Positions 18,194-26,165 of a DNA stretch of 64,000 nucleotides are shown here, in pieces. Source of the stretch: Rhodobacteraceae bacterium Alg238-R152 (GTDB lineage Bacteria; Pseudomonadota; Alphaproteobacteria; Rhodobacterales; Rhodobacteraceae); NCBI GenBank assembly GCA_900537125.1, contig UNRJ01000005.1:310001-374000 (forward strand), given 5' to 3'. Below the pieces are notes generated by a model, which was not told the DNA's origin, ran no database searches, and saw nothing but the letters and a program-made list of their open reading frames with translations. A program made the position numbers and the translations under genes. Each line of letters starts with the position of its first letter. Position 1 is the stretch's first letter.

Positions 18194-19342
18194 ATGCCCA
18201 ATCACATGTGGATGAGCGAAGATCACGTAGCCTTCGCCGACACCGTCAAACGTTTCTTTGACGAAGAGGTCACCCCCAACAAAGATATCTGGACCGAAGC
18301 GGGCGCTGTCCCAAAATCGCTGTGGAAGAAAGCGGGCGAGCTTGGCATTCTTGGCGCCACCTTCCCTGAAGAGCACGGCGGCCTTGGCCTGTCGCGTCAC
18401 TTCGATGCCGTGACTTTCCTTGAGCAAACCAAAGCTGGGGACAGCGGCTGGGGTGTTTCTGTGCACAACATCGCCGCGCATTACATCACCGCCTTTGGCA
18501 CCGACGAACAGAAAGCCCGCTGGCTGCCGGGTCTGGCTTCGGGTGACAAAGTTGCCGCCATCGCCATGACGGAACCGGGCACCGGTTCTGATCTGCAAGC
18601 GGTGAAAACCACCGCCATCCGCGACGGCAACGAATATCTGATAAACGGCTCCAAAACCTTCATCACCAACGGCGGTTCCGCCGACCTGATTGTGCTGGTT
18701 GCCAAAACCGACCCCACCGCCAAAGGCCGGGGCGTGAGCCTCATTGTGGTGGAAACCGAAGACCTCGAAGGCTTTGCCGTAGGTCGTTGCCTCAAGAAAA
18801 TGGGCATGAAGCGCAACGACACCGCAGAAATGTCTTTCACCGATGTGCGCGTCCCGCTGACCAACCTAATCGGCACCGAGGAAGGCCAAGGCTTCATCCA
18901 ACTGATGAAACAGCTGCCGTGGGAACGCTTGATCCTCGGCTATATGGCCCTTGGCGCCTCGCAATGTGCGCTGGATCACACGCTGGCTTACGTGAAAGAA
19001 CGCAAAGCCTTTGGCAAACGCGTGATGGACTTCCAGAACACCCGCTTCAAACTCGCCGAATGCGCCACCAAAATCGAACTGCTCGCGTCCTTCTGTGACA
19101 CCTGCCTGACCGAGCTCGAAGCCGGGCAACTCACCGCTGAAAAAGCCGCTATGGTGAAATGGTGGGGCACTCAAACCCAATGTGAGATCGTGGATGAATG
19201 CCTGCAATTACACGGCGGCTACGGCTACATGTCCGAGTATCCGATTTCTGAACTCTACACCGACGCCCGCGTGCAAAAGATCTACGGCGGCACCAACGAG
19301 ATCATGAAAGAAGTGATCGCCCGCTCGCTGGACATCGACTGA
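18194..19342 (+). CDS. Acyl-CoA dehydrogenase
   Basis: A 382-residue flavoprotein of normal length. FAD/substrate motifs are visible: AMTEPGTGSDLQAVKTTA, INGSKTFITNG, and the C-terminal YGGTNEIMKEVIARSL; LHGGYGYMSEYP is the usual active-site loop. It oxidises acyl-CoA to enoyl-CoA and passes electrons to ETF. The frame is open from 18104, inside the maoC gene, but AGGA before the ATG at 18194 and the family N-terminus favour this start. Third step enzyme in the operon; chain type unknown. Confidence 0.92.
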   Translation: MPNHMWMSEDHVAFADTVKRFFDEEVTPNKDIWTEAGAVPKSLWKKAGELGILGATFPEEHGGLGLSRHFDAVTFLEQTKAGDSGWGVSVHNIAAHYITAFGTDEQKARWLPGLASGDKVAAIAMTEPGTGSDLQAVKTTAIRDGNEYLINGSKTFITNGGSADLIVLVAKTDPTAKGRGVSLIVVETEDLEGFAVGRCLKKMGMKRNDTAEMSFTDVRVPLTNLIGTEEGQGFIQLMKQLPWERLILGYMALGASQCALDHTLAYVKERKAFGKRVMDFQNTRFKLAECATKIELLASFCDTCLTELEAGQLTAEKAAMVKWWGTQTQCEIVDECLQLHGGYGYMSEYPISELYTDARVQKIYGGTNEIMKEVIARSLDID

Positions 19343-19352
19343 GGACACCCCC

Positions 19353-20177
19353 ATGAAACTCACCGGAAAAACCGCCTACATCACCGGCGCAGGCAATGGC
19401 ATCGGCCGCGCCGTCGCCTTGAAACTCGCCGCTGAGGGCGCCAACATCGTGCTCAACGACCTCGAAGAGGCTCCAGCACAAGCCGTGGTCGAGGAAATCA
19501 CCGCCGCAGGTGGCGCCGCCATCGCCGTGGTTGGCTCCGTCACCGAAAAGGGCTTTGCGGAGCGCTTCATCGGCGCGGGTGTCCAGAAATGGAACGCCAT
19601 CGACATCATCGTCAACAACGCCGGCTACACTTGGGACAGCCTCATCGGCCACATGACCGACGACCAATTTGACGCCATGATGGATGTGCACGTGAAAGCA
19701 CCGTTCCAAATCCTGCGCGCGGCGTCCGGTTTCATCAAAGGCCACGCCAAGCAGGAAGCTGAAGACGGACGTGAAGTCTTCCGCAAGGTGGTCAACATCT
19801 CGTCTATCGCGGGCACAGGCGGCAACGTGGGCCAAGCCAACTATTCTTCCGCAAAATCCGCGGTACTGGGCCTGACCAAATCCCTGGCCAAAGAATGGGG
19901 TCGCTACAAGGTCAATGTGAACTGCGTTGCCTTCGGCTATATCGAAACCCGCCTGACCCAAGCCACCGACGACAAGAAATCCATCACCGTGGACGGCAAC
20001 ACTGTTGGCATCGGCATCCCAACCAAAGTGGCCGGAGGCTTTGCCGCCATGGTGCCCCTTGGCCGCCCCGGCACGCCGGAAGAAGCGGCGGACGGCGTCT
20101 ATCTGATGTGCTGCCCCGAAAGCAATTATGTCTCGGCCCAAGTGCTCACCGTTGGCGGCGGTTTGAACGGCCTCTAA
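19353..20177 (+). CDS. SDR dehydrogenase (probable 3-hydroxyacyl-CoA dehydrogenase)
   Basis: A 274-residue classical short-chain dehydrogenase. It has the TGAGNGIGRAVA nucleotide motif, VNNAGYTWD, the catalytic Ser in NISSIAG and YSSAKSAVLGL with the Tyr and Lys in place. In this operon, oxidation of the (R)-3-hydroxyacyl-CoA made by the MaoC hydratase is the expected role, feeding the thiolase. It starts 11 bases after the dehydrogenase. Confidence 0.88.
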   Translation: MKLTGKTAYITGAGNGIGRAVALKLAAEGANIVLNDLEEAPAQAVVEEITAAGGAAIAVVGSVTEKGFAERFIGAGVQKWNAIDIIVNNAGYTWDSLIGHMTDDQFDAMMDVHVKAPFQILRAASGFIKGHAKQEAEDGREVFRKVVNISSIAGTGGNVGQANYSSAKSAVLGLTKSLAKEWGRYKVNVNCVAFGYIETRLTQATDDKKSITVDGNTVGIGIPTKVAGGFAAMVPLGRPGTPEEAADGVYLMCCPESNYVSAQVLTVGGGLNGL

Positions 20178-20200
20178 TCCTATGGCTCGGGCGCAAGCCC

Positions 20201-20264
20201 GGGCCGCGCCCGACCCTCCCCACGGGAGGGCGCATTCGCTTCCTCCCAGGGTCGGGCGCGGCCC
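20201..20264. repeat. Intergenic element with a 17-bp perfect inverted repeat and competing hairpins
   Basis: In the only sizeable gap of the acyl-CoA operon a perfect 17-base inverted repeat (20201-20217 with 20248-20264) surrounds a loop that itself can pair. CCCTCCC (20214-20220) pairs with GGGAGGG (20224-20230), and that same strand can pair with CCTCCC (20242-20247) instead. The structures exclude each other. It could weaken or process the transcript before the CoA-transferase, or be a dispersed repeat. There is no U-run, so it is not a classical terminator. Confidence 0.75.
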
Positions 20265-20300
20265 TAAGCGACAAACAGTGGGGACGAGGAAGGCACCATT

Positions 20301-21377
20301 ATGCTAAAAGGCATCCGCATCATCGAAATCGAAGGCCTCGGCCCCGGCCCGTTTGCTGCCATGCATCTGGCCGACCTCGGCGCCGATGTGATCACCATCC
20401 ACCGCAAAGGCGGCGATAGCGGCATCACCGCAGACCAATCCGTGCTTGATCGCGGCAAACGCTCCATCGCGTTGGATCTCAAAGATCCGGATGATCTCGC
20501 AACAGCCAAAAAGCTCATCACAACCGCCGACGCCCTCATCGAAGGCTTCCGCCCGGGCGTTATGGAACGGCTTGGCCTTGGCCCCACTGAGTGCCACGCG
20601 GAAAACCCACGTCTTGTCTATGGCCGCATGACCGGCTGGGGCCAGACCGGCCCCCGCGCCGAAACCGCCGGCCACGATCTGAACTACATCGCCCAATCCG
20701 GTGCGCTTTGGTACGCATCAGAGCCCGGCTCGCCGCCAATCACCCCCGCCACTTTGGTTGGCGACATCGGCGGCGGCGCGCTGTATCTGGTGATCGGTAT
20801 CTTATCCGGCATCCTCAACGCCCAACGCACCGGCAAAGGCACGGTTGTGGACGCCGCCATTGTCGACGGCTCCGCCCATATGATGACGCTCTTGATGGCC
20901 CTCCGCCAAGCGGGTGGCCTCTCGATGGAGCGCGGCCACAGTCTACTCGACGGACCACATTGGTCCCGCAGCTACGTCTGCGCCGATGGTGGCTATGTCT
21001 CCGTACAAGCGCTGGAGCCACAATTCTACGCAGCCTTCCTCAAAAAGCTCGACCTCTCCGACGATCCCGAATTTGCCAAACAGCACGACCGAACCCTCTG
21101 GCCCAAACTCACCGCCCGCTTGACCGACATCTTCTTACGTGAACCGCGCCTGCATTGGGACGACCTATTTGCCGGGTCCGACGCCTGTGTCGCCGTCGTG
21201 CTCTCCCCGGAAGAAAGCGCCAACTCTGCCCATATGTCTGCCCGTCACGTCTGGCACCGCGCAGACGGCAACTTACAAGCTGCCGCCGCCCCGCGCTTTG
21301 ACGGCAACGTGGAAGACATCAGACCGGCGCCCAAACGTGGCGAACACACGGCTGAAATTCTGTCTGAACTCAAATAA
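20301..21377 (+). CDS. CaiB/BaiF family CoA-transferase or acyl-CoA racemase
   Basis: A 358-residue class III CoA-transferase/AMACR protein: GIRIIEIEGLGPGPFAAMHLADLGADV at the start, then IALDLKDPDD, ADALIEGFRPGVMERLGLGP, and the GHDLNYIAQSG segment with the conserved Asp. AMACR-type members epimerise 2-methylacyl-CoA; others transfer CoA. No acyl-CoA ligase is present in the operon, so a transferase or racemase role in handling a branched side chain is plausible. It is separated from the SDR gene by the hairpin element; GAGGAAGG lies before its ATG. Confidence 0.85.
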   Translation: MLKGIRIIEIEGLGPGPFAAMHLADLGADVITIHRKGGDSGITADQSVLDRGKRSIALDLKDPDDLATAKKLITTADALIEGFRPGVMERLGLGPTECHAENPRLVYGRMTGWGQTGPRAETAGHDLNYIAQSGALWYASEPGSPPITPATLVGDIGGGALYLVIGILSGILNAQRTGKGTVVDAAIVDGSAHMMTLLMALRQAGGLSMERGHSLLDGPHWSRSYVCADGGYVSVQALEPQFYAAFLKKLDLSDDPEFAKQHDRTLWPKLTARLTDIFLREPRLHWDDLFAGSDACVAVVLSPEESANSAHMSARHVWHRADGNLQAAAAPRFDGNVEDIRPAPKRGEHTAEILSELK

Positions 21378-21406
21378 CCCGCAACGCCCGGTCCCTTAAC
21401 GCAACA

Positions 21407-21429
21407 GAGGCGCGCCAATGGCGCACCTC
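21407..21429. terminator. Weak stem-loop between the acyl-CoA operon and hemE
   Basis: GAGGCGCGCC and GGCGCACCTC form a stem with one mismatch and a three-base loop between the convergent CoA-transferase and hemE genes. There is no strong T-run, so terminator function is tentative. Confidence 0.4.
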
Positions 21430-21477
21430 CGCAAAACAGATGTGATACAGACGTGATACCGACGTCAGAATCGCTGG

Positions 21478-22512
21478 TTAATTGCCGCGCACCGTATCAA
21501 TCATCAGCTGCACATTTTCCGGATCCGCATCCGGTGTGATTCCGTGCCCCAGATTGAAGATATGTGGCCCTTTGCCAAGTGCCGCGACAATCTTACGGGT
21601 CTCATCCACCAGATCCTGACCACCGGTCACCATATGCGAAGACTTCAGGTTGCCCTGCACACAGCCAGTTGTCTGTACATTCGCTGCCGCCCAGTCCGGC
21701 GTCACACCGTCATCCAGCGCCACACAGTCAGCGCCAGTGGCTTCAGCAAAGCCAACATAGCGTTCACCCGCCCCACGCGGGAAGGCGATGATTGGTGTAT
21801 TCGGGTGACGTTCTTTCAATGCAGCAATGATTTTCTTTGCTGGTTCAACAGCATACCGCTCAAAATCTTCGCCTTTTAGCGAGCCCGCCCAGCTGTCAAA
21901 CAGTTTCACAACCTCGGCGCCAGCCTCGATCTGTTTGGACAGATATTCCACTGTGCCTTCGGTCAGAATATCAATGATCTGGTCAAAAACTTCCGGATTC
22001 TCATCCTTCAGCTTATGCGCTGGCCCCTGATCCGGCGTCCCGCGTCCGGCAACCATATAGGTCGCCACGGTCCACGGCATACCTGCAAAGCCAATCAATG
22101 TTGTTTCTTCAGGTAGTTCGCGGCTCAAAATCCGCACGGTTTCATACACCGGATTGAGCGTTTCATGGATTTCAGAGACTGGCTTCAGCTTGTCAAAGTC
22201 CGCCTGATTTTCAATCGTGGAAAGCCGTGGCCCTTCGCCAGTGACAAACCACAAATCCGCGCCAAGCGCCTGTGGCAAAAGCAGAATATCAGCAAACAAG
22301 ATAGCCGCATCAAAGCCATAACGCCGGATCGGTTGCAGGGTCACCTCTGCCGCCAACGCGCTGTTGTAGCACAGGGACAGGAAGTCACCTGCCTCGCCAC
22401 GTGTCGCGCGATATTCCGGCAGATAGCGGCCAGCCTGGCGCATCATCCAGATGGGAGGGGTGTCGAGTGTCTCGCCGGCCAAAGCCCGCAGAATTTTCTT
22501 GGTCTGTGTCAT
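21478..22512 (-). CDS. hemE: Uroporphyrinogen decarboxylase
   Basis: A 344-residue enzyme of normal length. [20 protein letters not shown] and [12 protein letters not shown] are the family signatures; the catalytic Asp lies in FADILL. It converts uroporphyrinogen III to coproporphyrinogen III in the cytoplasm. It is divergent from hemC (199 bases), with a perfect FnrL-type box between them. GAGGGA precedes its ATG at 22512. Confidence 0.97.
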   Translation of the reverse strand: MTQTKKILRALAGETLDTPPIWMMRQAGRYLPEYRATRGEAGDFLSLCYNSALAAEVTLQPIRRYGFDAAILFADILLLPQALGADLWFVTGEGPRLSTIENQADFDKLKPVSEIHETLNPVYETVRILSRELPEETTLIGFAGMPWTVATYMVAGRGTPDQGPAHKLKDENPEVFDQIIDILTEGTVEYLSKQIEAGAEVVKLFDSWAGSLKGEDFERYAVEPAKKIIAALKERHPNTPIIAFPRGAGERYVGFAEATGADCVALDDGVTPDWAAANVQTTGCVQGNLKSSHMVTGGQDLVDETRKIVAALGKGPHIFNLGHGITPDADPENVQLMIDTVRGN

Positions 22513-22546
22513 GCGTCCCTCTTAGTCCTGCCCAATTCGCCGCTCG

Positions 22547-22560
22547 TTGATTTGAGTCAA
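22547..22560. promoter_or_regulatory. FnrL box between hemE and hemC
   Basis: TTGATTTGAGTCAA matches TTGAY-N4-RTCAA perfectly. It lies 35 bases from the hemE ATG and 151 from the hemC ATG. Because hemE has a ribosome binding site between, the site is too near for classical -41.5 activation of hemE; repression of hemE or activation of hemC is more likely. Confidence 0.7.
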
Positions 22561-22710
22561 GGAAGCCATGTGACTTTCCGTGCCTTTTCAACCCAACTCA
22601 CCCGCCCTGCCAATTTGGCGAGGCTTCTCTACGCTAGGTCTCGCGCGCACCTCCGGTTGTCAACCCTTAGGACGCTTGCCAGACCCGCCACTCAGGATTA
22701 GACCGTCGCC

Positions 22711-23670
22711 ATGACAGTGACTTTGCCAACCCCCGCCTCCCCGCTGAAAATCGGCACCCGTGGCTCTCCGCTGGCGCTTGCGCAAGCTTATGAAACCCGC
22801 CGTCGCCTGATGGCCGCGTTTGACCTGCCGGAGGAAGCCTTTGAAATTGTGGTGATCACCACGTCTGGCGACAATGCACAGTTGATTGCCAAAGACAAAC
22901 CTCTCAAAGAAGTGGGCGGTAAAGGCCTGTTCACAAAGGAAATTGAAGAAGCCATGCTGGTCGGCGGTATCGACATTGCCGTGCACTCGATGAAAGACAT
23001 GCCGGTCCTGCAACCGGACGGCCTGCTGCTGGACACATACCTGCCACGCGAAGACACGCGCGACGCCTTTGTCTCTCCGCAGCATGCAACCTTGGCTGAT
23101 CTGCCAGAAGGTGCCACTGTTGGCACCTCCAGCCTGCGCCGCCGTGCGCAATTATTGAATTACCGCAAAGATCTCAACGTCGTAGAATTTCGCGGCAACG
23201 TGCAAACCCGCCTGAAAAAGCTTGAGGACAAGGTCGCAGATTGCACCTTCCTCGCCATGGCGGGCCTCAACCGTCTCGACATGAGCCACGTGGCGTCCTC
23301 GGCAATTCAACCCGAAGAGATGCTGCCCGCCGTCGCGCAAGGCGCCATTGGCATCGAGCGTCGCGCAGATGACATGAGCACCGCTGCCCTACTGGAGGCC
23401 ATTCACGACGGCCCCACCGGCCAACGCTTGAATGCCGAGCGCGCCTTCCTCGCCGCCCTGGACGGCTCTTGCGAAACCCCAATCGCCGGCCTCGCTGAGC
23501 TTGACGGCAACACCCTTCGCTTGCGCGGCGAAGTTCTGCGCCCGGACGGCTCTGAAAGCCTGCGCGACGATCAAACCGCTCTAATTGAAGACGGCGCAGC
23601 GCTTGGCGAAAGCATGGCCAAATACCTGCTGGAGCGCGGCGGCGTGGGCTTCTTCGACTGGCGAAACTGA
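22711..23670 (+). CDS. hemC: Hydroxymethylbilane synthase (porphobilinogen deaminase)
   Basis: A 319-residue enzyme of normal length. Motifs: IGTRGSPLALAQA, GGKGLFTKEIE, VHSMKDMP, GTSSLRRRAQL, and DGSCETPIAG, whose cysteine holds the dipyrromethane cofactor. It polymerises four porphobilinogens into hydroxymethylbilane. It is divergent from hemE. The ribosome binding site before the ATG is weak (AGGA about 13 bases away). Confidence 0.97.
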   Translation: MTVTLPTPASPLKIGTRGSPLALAQAYETRRRLMAAFDLPEEAFEIVVITTSGDNAQLIAKDKPLKEVGGKGLFTKEIEEAMLVGGIDIAVHSMKDMPVLQPDGLLLDTYLPREDTRDAFVSPQHATLADLPEGATVGTSSLRRRAQLLNYRKDLNVVEFRGNVQTRLKKLEDKVADCTFLAMAGLNRLDMSHVASSAIQPEEMLPAVAQGAIGIERRADDMSTAALLEAIHDGPTGQRLNAERAFLAALDGSCETPIAGLAELDGNTLRLRGEVLRPDGSESLRDDQTALIEDGAALGESMAKYLLERGGVGFFDWRN

Positions 23671-23741
23671 TGCCCATTTACGGTTAATTTCCCCCTAACC
23701 GTGCCATTTCCGGCATGTTTCGGCCATGTTTTTAAAGCTCT

Positions 23742-23764
23742 CTGATCCCATCAACAGGGATCAG
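23742..23764 (+). promoter_or_regulatory. Hairpin next to the ribosome binding site of the 23776 gene
   Basis: CTGATCCC and GGGATCAG form a perfect eight-base-pair stem, extendable by two more pairs, with a seven-base loop. The following AGAGGA is the ribosome binding site of the gene starting at 23776, partly covered if the stem extends. It could tune translation or end hemC transcription; there is no T-run. Confidence 0.45.
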
Positions 23765-23775
23765 AGGACCAGGCC

Positions 23776-24342
23776 ATGCACGCATTGGGACAACTGGGCA
23801 CTATCGACGAATACCATTGGGACACTTTGCAGCCCCGGCCTTCAAACGCCGGTTATTGCGTTCGTGAAACCGATGGTGAATTTCACCACTCTTCAATTAA
23901 AGAGACACTGTTACGCTTCATTGGCGTGGTGTTTGTACTCAGCTCATTGGTGCAATGGAGCTTCCCGGACGCCAATTTTGTTGGCAACCCGATGATGTCC
24001 AAATCTTTGCTATCCATCGCCTTTGCGCTGATCGGCATGGCCGCATACCGCTTTGCTATGAAAGGCCATCGCGCCGAAATCCGGTTTGAGCCCAAATCAC
24101 GCACCCTAGTGCTCTGTGCCCTGAACCGCCGGGATCAACAAAAGGGCGCCCGCAAACTGCCGCTCCGTGAAATCACCAGTATCTACGTGCGGCGCACCGA
24201 AATGGCTGCTGGCAAAGCCGCCCTGCGCATCCGCCTGAAATCCGGTGGCGCAGAGCTGACCGCATTGCGCGGTGACCTGAGCGAAGTCGAAGCTGTCCAC
24301 GGACAACTGTGCAGTAAGATCCGCAAAGCTCAGATGGGCTAA
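23776..24342 (+). CDS. Hypothetical membrane protein
   Basis: A 188-residue protein I do not recognise. Residues about 45-65 (LLRFIGVVFVLSSLVQWSF) and 75-95 (LLSIAFALIGMAAYRFAM) are membrane segments. A basic cytoplasmic domain of about 90 residues follows (RAEIRFEPKSRTLVLCALNRRDQQ), similar in style to small PH-like/YcxB-like domains with beta strands. AGAGGA lies before the ATG. It follows hemC and is convergent with hemF, ten bases away. Confidence 0.7.
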   Translation: MHALGQLGTIDEYHWDTLQPRPSNAGYCVRETDGEFHHSSIKETLLRFIGVVFVLSSLVQWSFPDANFVGNPMMSKSLLSIAFALIGMAAYRFAMKGHRAEIRFEPKSRTLVLCALNRRDQQKGARKLPLREITSIYVRRTEMAAGKAALRIRLKSGGAELTALRGDLSEVEAVHGQLCSKIRKAQMG

Positions 24343-24352
24343 CGCTCGGAGA

Positions 24353-25246
24353 TCACGCCCACTTTGCCATGGGTGGCAGGCTCATCAAAACCGCGTTGGC
24401 GTCATGGCCAGTTTCCAGGCCAAACTTGGTGCCACGGTCGTACACAAGGTTGTATTCCGCATAGAGCCCGCGGTGCACCAACTGTGCATCTTTCTCAGCC
24501 GCGCCAAAATCATCCACTCGGCGTTTCTCTACCAACGGCACAAAGGCTGGCAGGAAGGCTTTGCCAATATCTTGAATGAAGGCAAAGTCCGCCGCCCAAT
24601 CCCCGGTGTTGTGATCATCCAGAAAGATGCCGCCAACCCCACGCGCGCGGTTGCGATGCGGAATGTAGAAATACTCATCCGCCCAGGCCTTTAGCCGGGG
24701 GTAGTGCTCCTCACCGTGCGCGTCACAATGCGCCTTTTGCACCCCGTGAAAATGCGCTGTGTCTTCATCATATTCGAGACACGGGTTCAGATCAGACCCG
24801 CCGCCGAACCACCAACCATGCGGGGTCCAGAACATGCGCGTATTCATGTGCACCGCCGGACAATGCGGGTTCTGCATATGCGCCACAAGACTGATGCCGC
24901 TGGCCCAAAACCGTGGATCTTCTTTCATGCCCAGCAGGCCTTTGCGCGCAGCCATGGCGTTCTGCGCCCGCTCTCCCAACTCGCCATAAACGGTGGAGAC
25001 ATTCACACCGACTTTCTCGAACACACGCCCGCCGCGCAACACCGACATCAAGCCGCCACCGGCATCCGATCCATCCGCGCTGCTGCGCTTGGTCTCGGTC
25101 ACCTCAAAACGGCCCGCTTCCTGATCTGCAAACGGCCCTTCGGAATGGCTGTCTTCCAACCCTTCAAACGCGGCCACAATCTGATCCCGCAATTCACGAA
25201 ACCATGCGCTGGCGTGTTGCTTTTCGGTGTCCATCTGATCAGACAT
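24353..25246 (-). CDS. hemF: Oxygen-dependent coproporphyrinogen III oxidase
   Basis: A 297-residue enzyme. Family signatures are visible: ASGISLVAHMQNPHCPAVHMNTR, WWFGGGSDLNPCLEYDEDTAHFH and GVGGIFLDD. It converts coproporphyrinogen III to protoporphyrinogen IX with O2, the aerobic counterpart of hemN at 41014. The ATG at 25246 has GGAGG before it; the frame up to 25288 adds a non-family stretch. It is the last gene of a run clpS-rsmC-SDR-hemF on this strand. Confidence 0.95.
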   Translation of the reverse strand: MSDQMDTEKQHASAWFRELRDQIVAAFEGLEDSHSEGPFADQEAGRFEVTETKRSSADGSDAGGGLMSVLRGGRVFEKVGVNVSTVYGELGERAQNAMAARKGLLGMKEDPRFWASGISLVAHMQNPHCPAVHMNTRMFWTPHGWWFGGGSDLNPCLEYDEDTAHFHGVQKAHCDAHGEEHYPRLKAWADEYFYIPHRNRARGVGGIFLDDHNTGDWAADFAFIQDIGKAFLPAFVPLVEKRRVDDFGAAEKDAQLVHRGLYAEYNLVYDRGTKFGLETGHDANAVLMSLPPMAKWA

Positions 25247-25319
25247 GCCTGCCCCTCCGTTATGTTCCGCACTGCCTATCATCGGCACAGAACAGACGCC
25301 AGCGGCAGAACAGCGCGGC

Positions 25320-26120
25320 TTAGTGCGCTGGCGTGCTCACCGTATCCAGAAGCGAGCGGCCGCCATCCACGGTCACAATCTGACCGGTCATAAACCCGGA
25401 GGCCTCGGAGGCCAAAAACTGAACCGCATCCGCCAACTCACCTGGCGCCGCAATCCGGCCAAGTGGTGTGTGTTGCTCAATTTCGTTGCGGCAATCCCGG
25501 TTGTCTTTCAGCGCGGTCTGCAAACTTGCCGACATCACCGAGCCAATCGCCACCGCATTCACCCGAATGCGCTCCGGCGCCAATGCCACCGCCATCGCAC
25601 GGGTCATCTGATCCAAGGCCGCCGTTGCAATCGAGTAGCCCAGCAAATCTGGCTGCGAGCGCTGCGCCGCAATTGAGCTAAGGTTCACAATCGCCCCGGC
25701 CGGGCCTTCTTCACGCCCCTCCGCCTGCTTAATCATGCGCTTGGCCACAATCTGGCTCAACCGCAACGAAGTCATCAGGTTCTGCTGGATCATCAAGTCC
25801 ACAGAGGTGTCGTCCGGGTTCAACGGATCACTGGTGGTGACCTGGCGACACCCGTTGATCAAAATATCAATCTGATCAAAGGCATCAATGGTCGCGGAGA
25901 TCAGATTGTTGATCGTCAACTTCTCCCGCAAATCACCGGCAAAATAGCGCACATTGCCTTCTTCAGGGCGTTCGCCAAATTCCGCACACAGGCCTTTTTC
26001 GTCCACGTCCGCAAACATAACGTTGGCACCATGATCTGCAAAATGCCGCCCCACCGCGAGACCAATGCCGTTGGCCGAACCGGTGATAATGGCGGTCTTA
26101 CCCGCAATATTAAAAGACAT
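25320..26120 (-). CDS. SDR-family protein with degenerate active site
   Basis: A 266-residue short-chain dehydrogenase fold. The nucleotide motif TGSANGIGLAVG is intact and the catalytic Ser (NLSSIAAQ) and Tyr (LLGYSIATAAL) are present. The lysine of YxxxK is replaced by threonine (YSIAT), and the NNAG motif reads NGCR. Loss of the lysine usually removes or alters dehydrogenase activity, so it may be a binding or regulatory protein or use a different mechanism. It lies 73 bases before hemF and 45 after rsmC on the same strand. Substrate unknown. Confidence 0.8.
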   Translation of the reverse strand: MSFNIAGKTAIITGSANGIGLAVGRHFADHGANVMFADVDEKGLCAEFGERPEEGNVRYFAGDLREKLTINNLISATIDAFDQIDILINGCRQVTTSDPLNPDDTSVDLMIQQNLMTSLRLSQIVAKRMIKQAEGREEGPAGAIVNLSSIAAQRSQPDLLGYSIATAALDQMTRAMAVALAPERIRVNAVAIGSVMSASLQTALKDNRDCRNEIEQHTPLGRIAAPGELADAVQFLASEASGFMTGQIVTVDGGRSLLDTVSTPAH

Positions 26121-26165
26121 CTACGATCCCCATCACGCTGTCATTAAGACGAATCTAGGCCAGCC

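Noticed and set aside
24704-25393. Plus-strand frame of 229 codons
   Set aside because: It lies antisense to hemF, which has all family signatures; the frame has no family resemblance.
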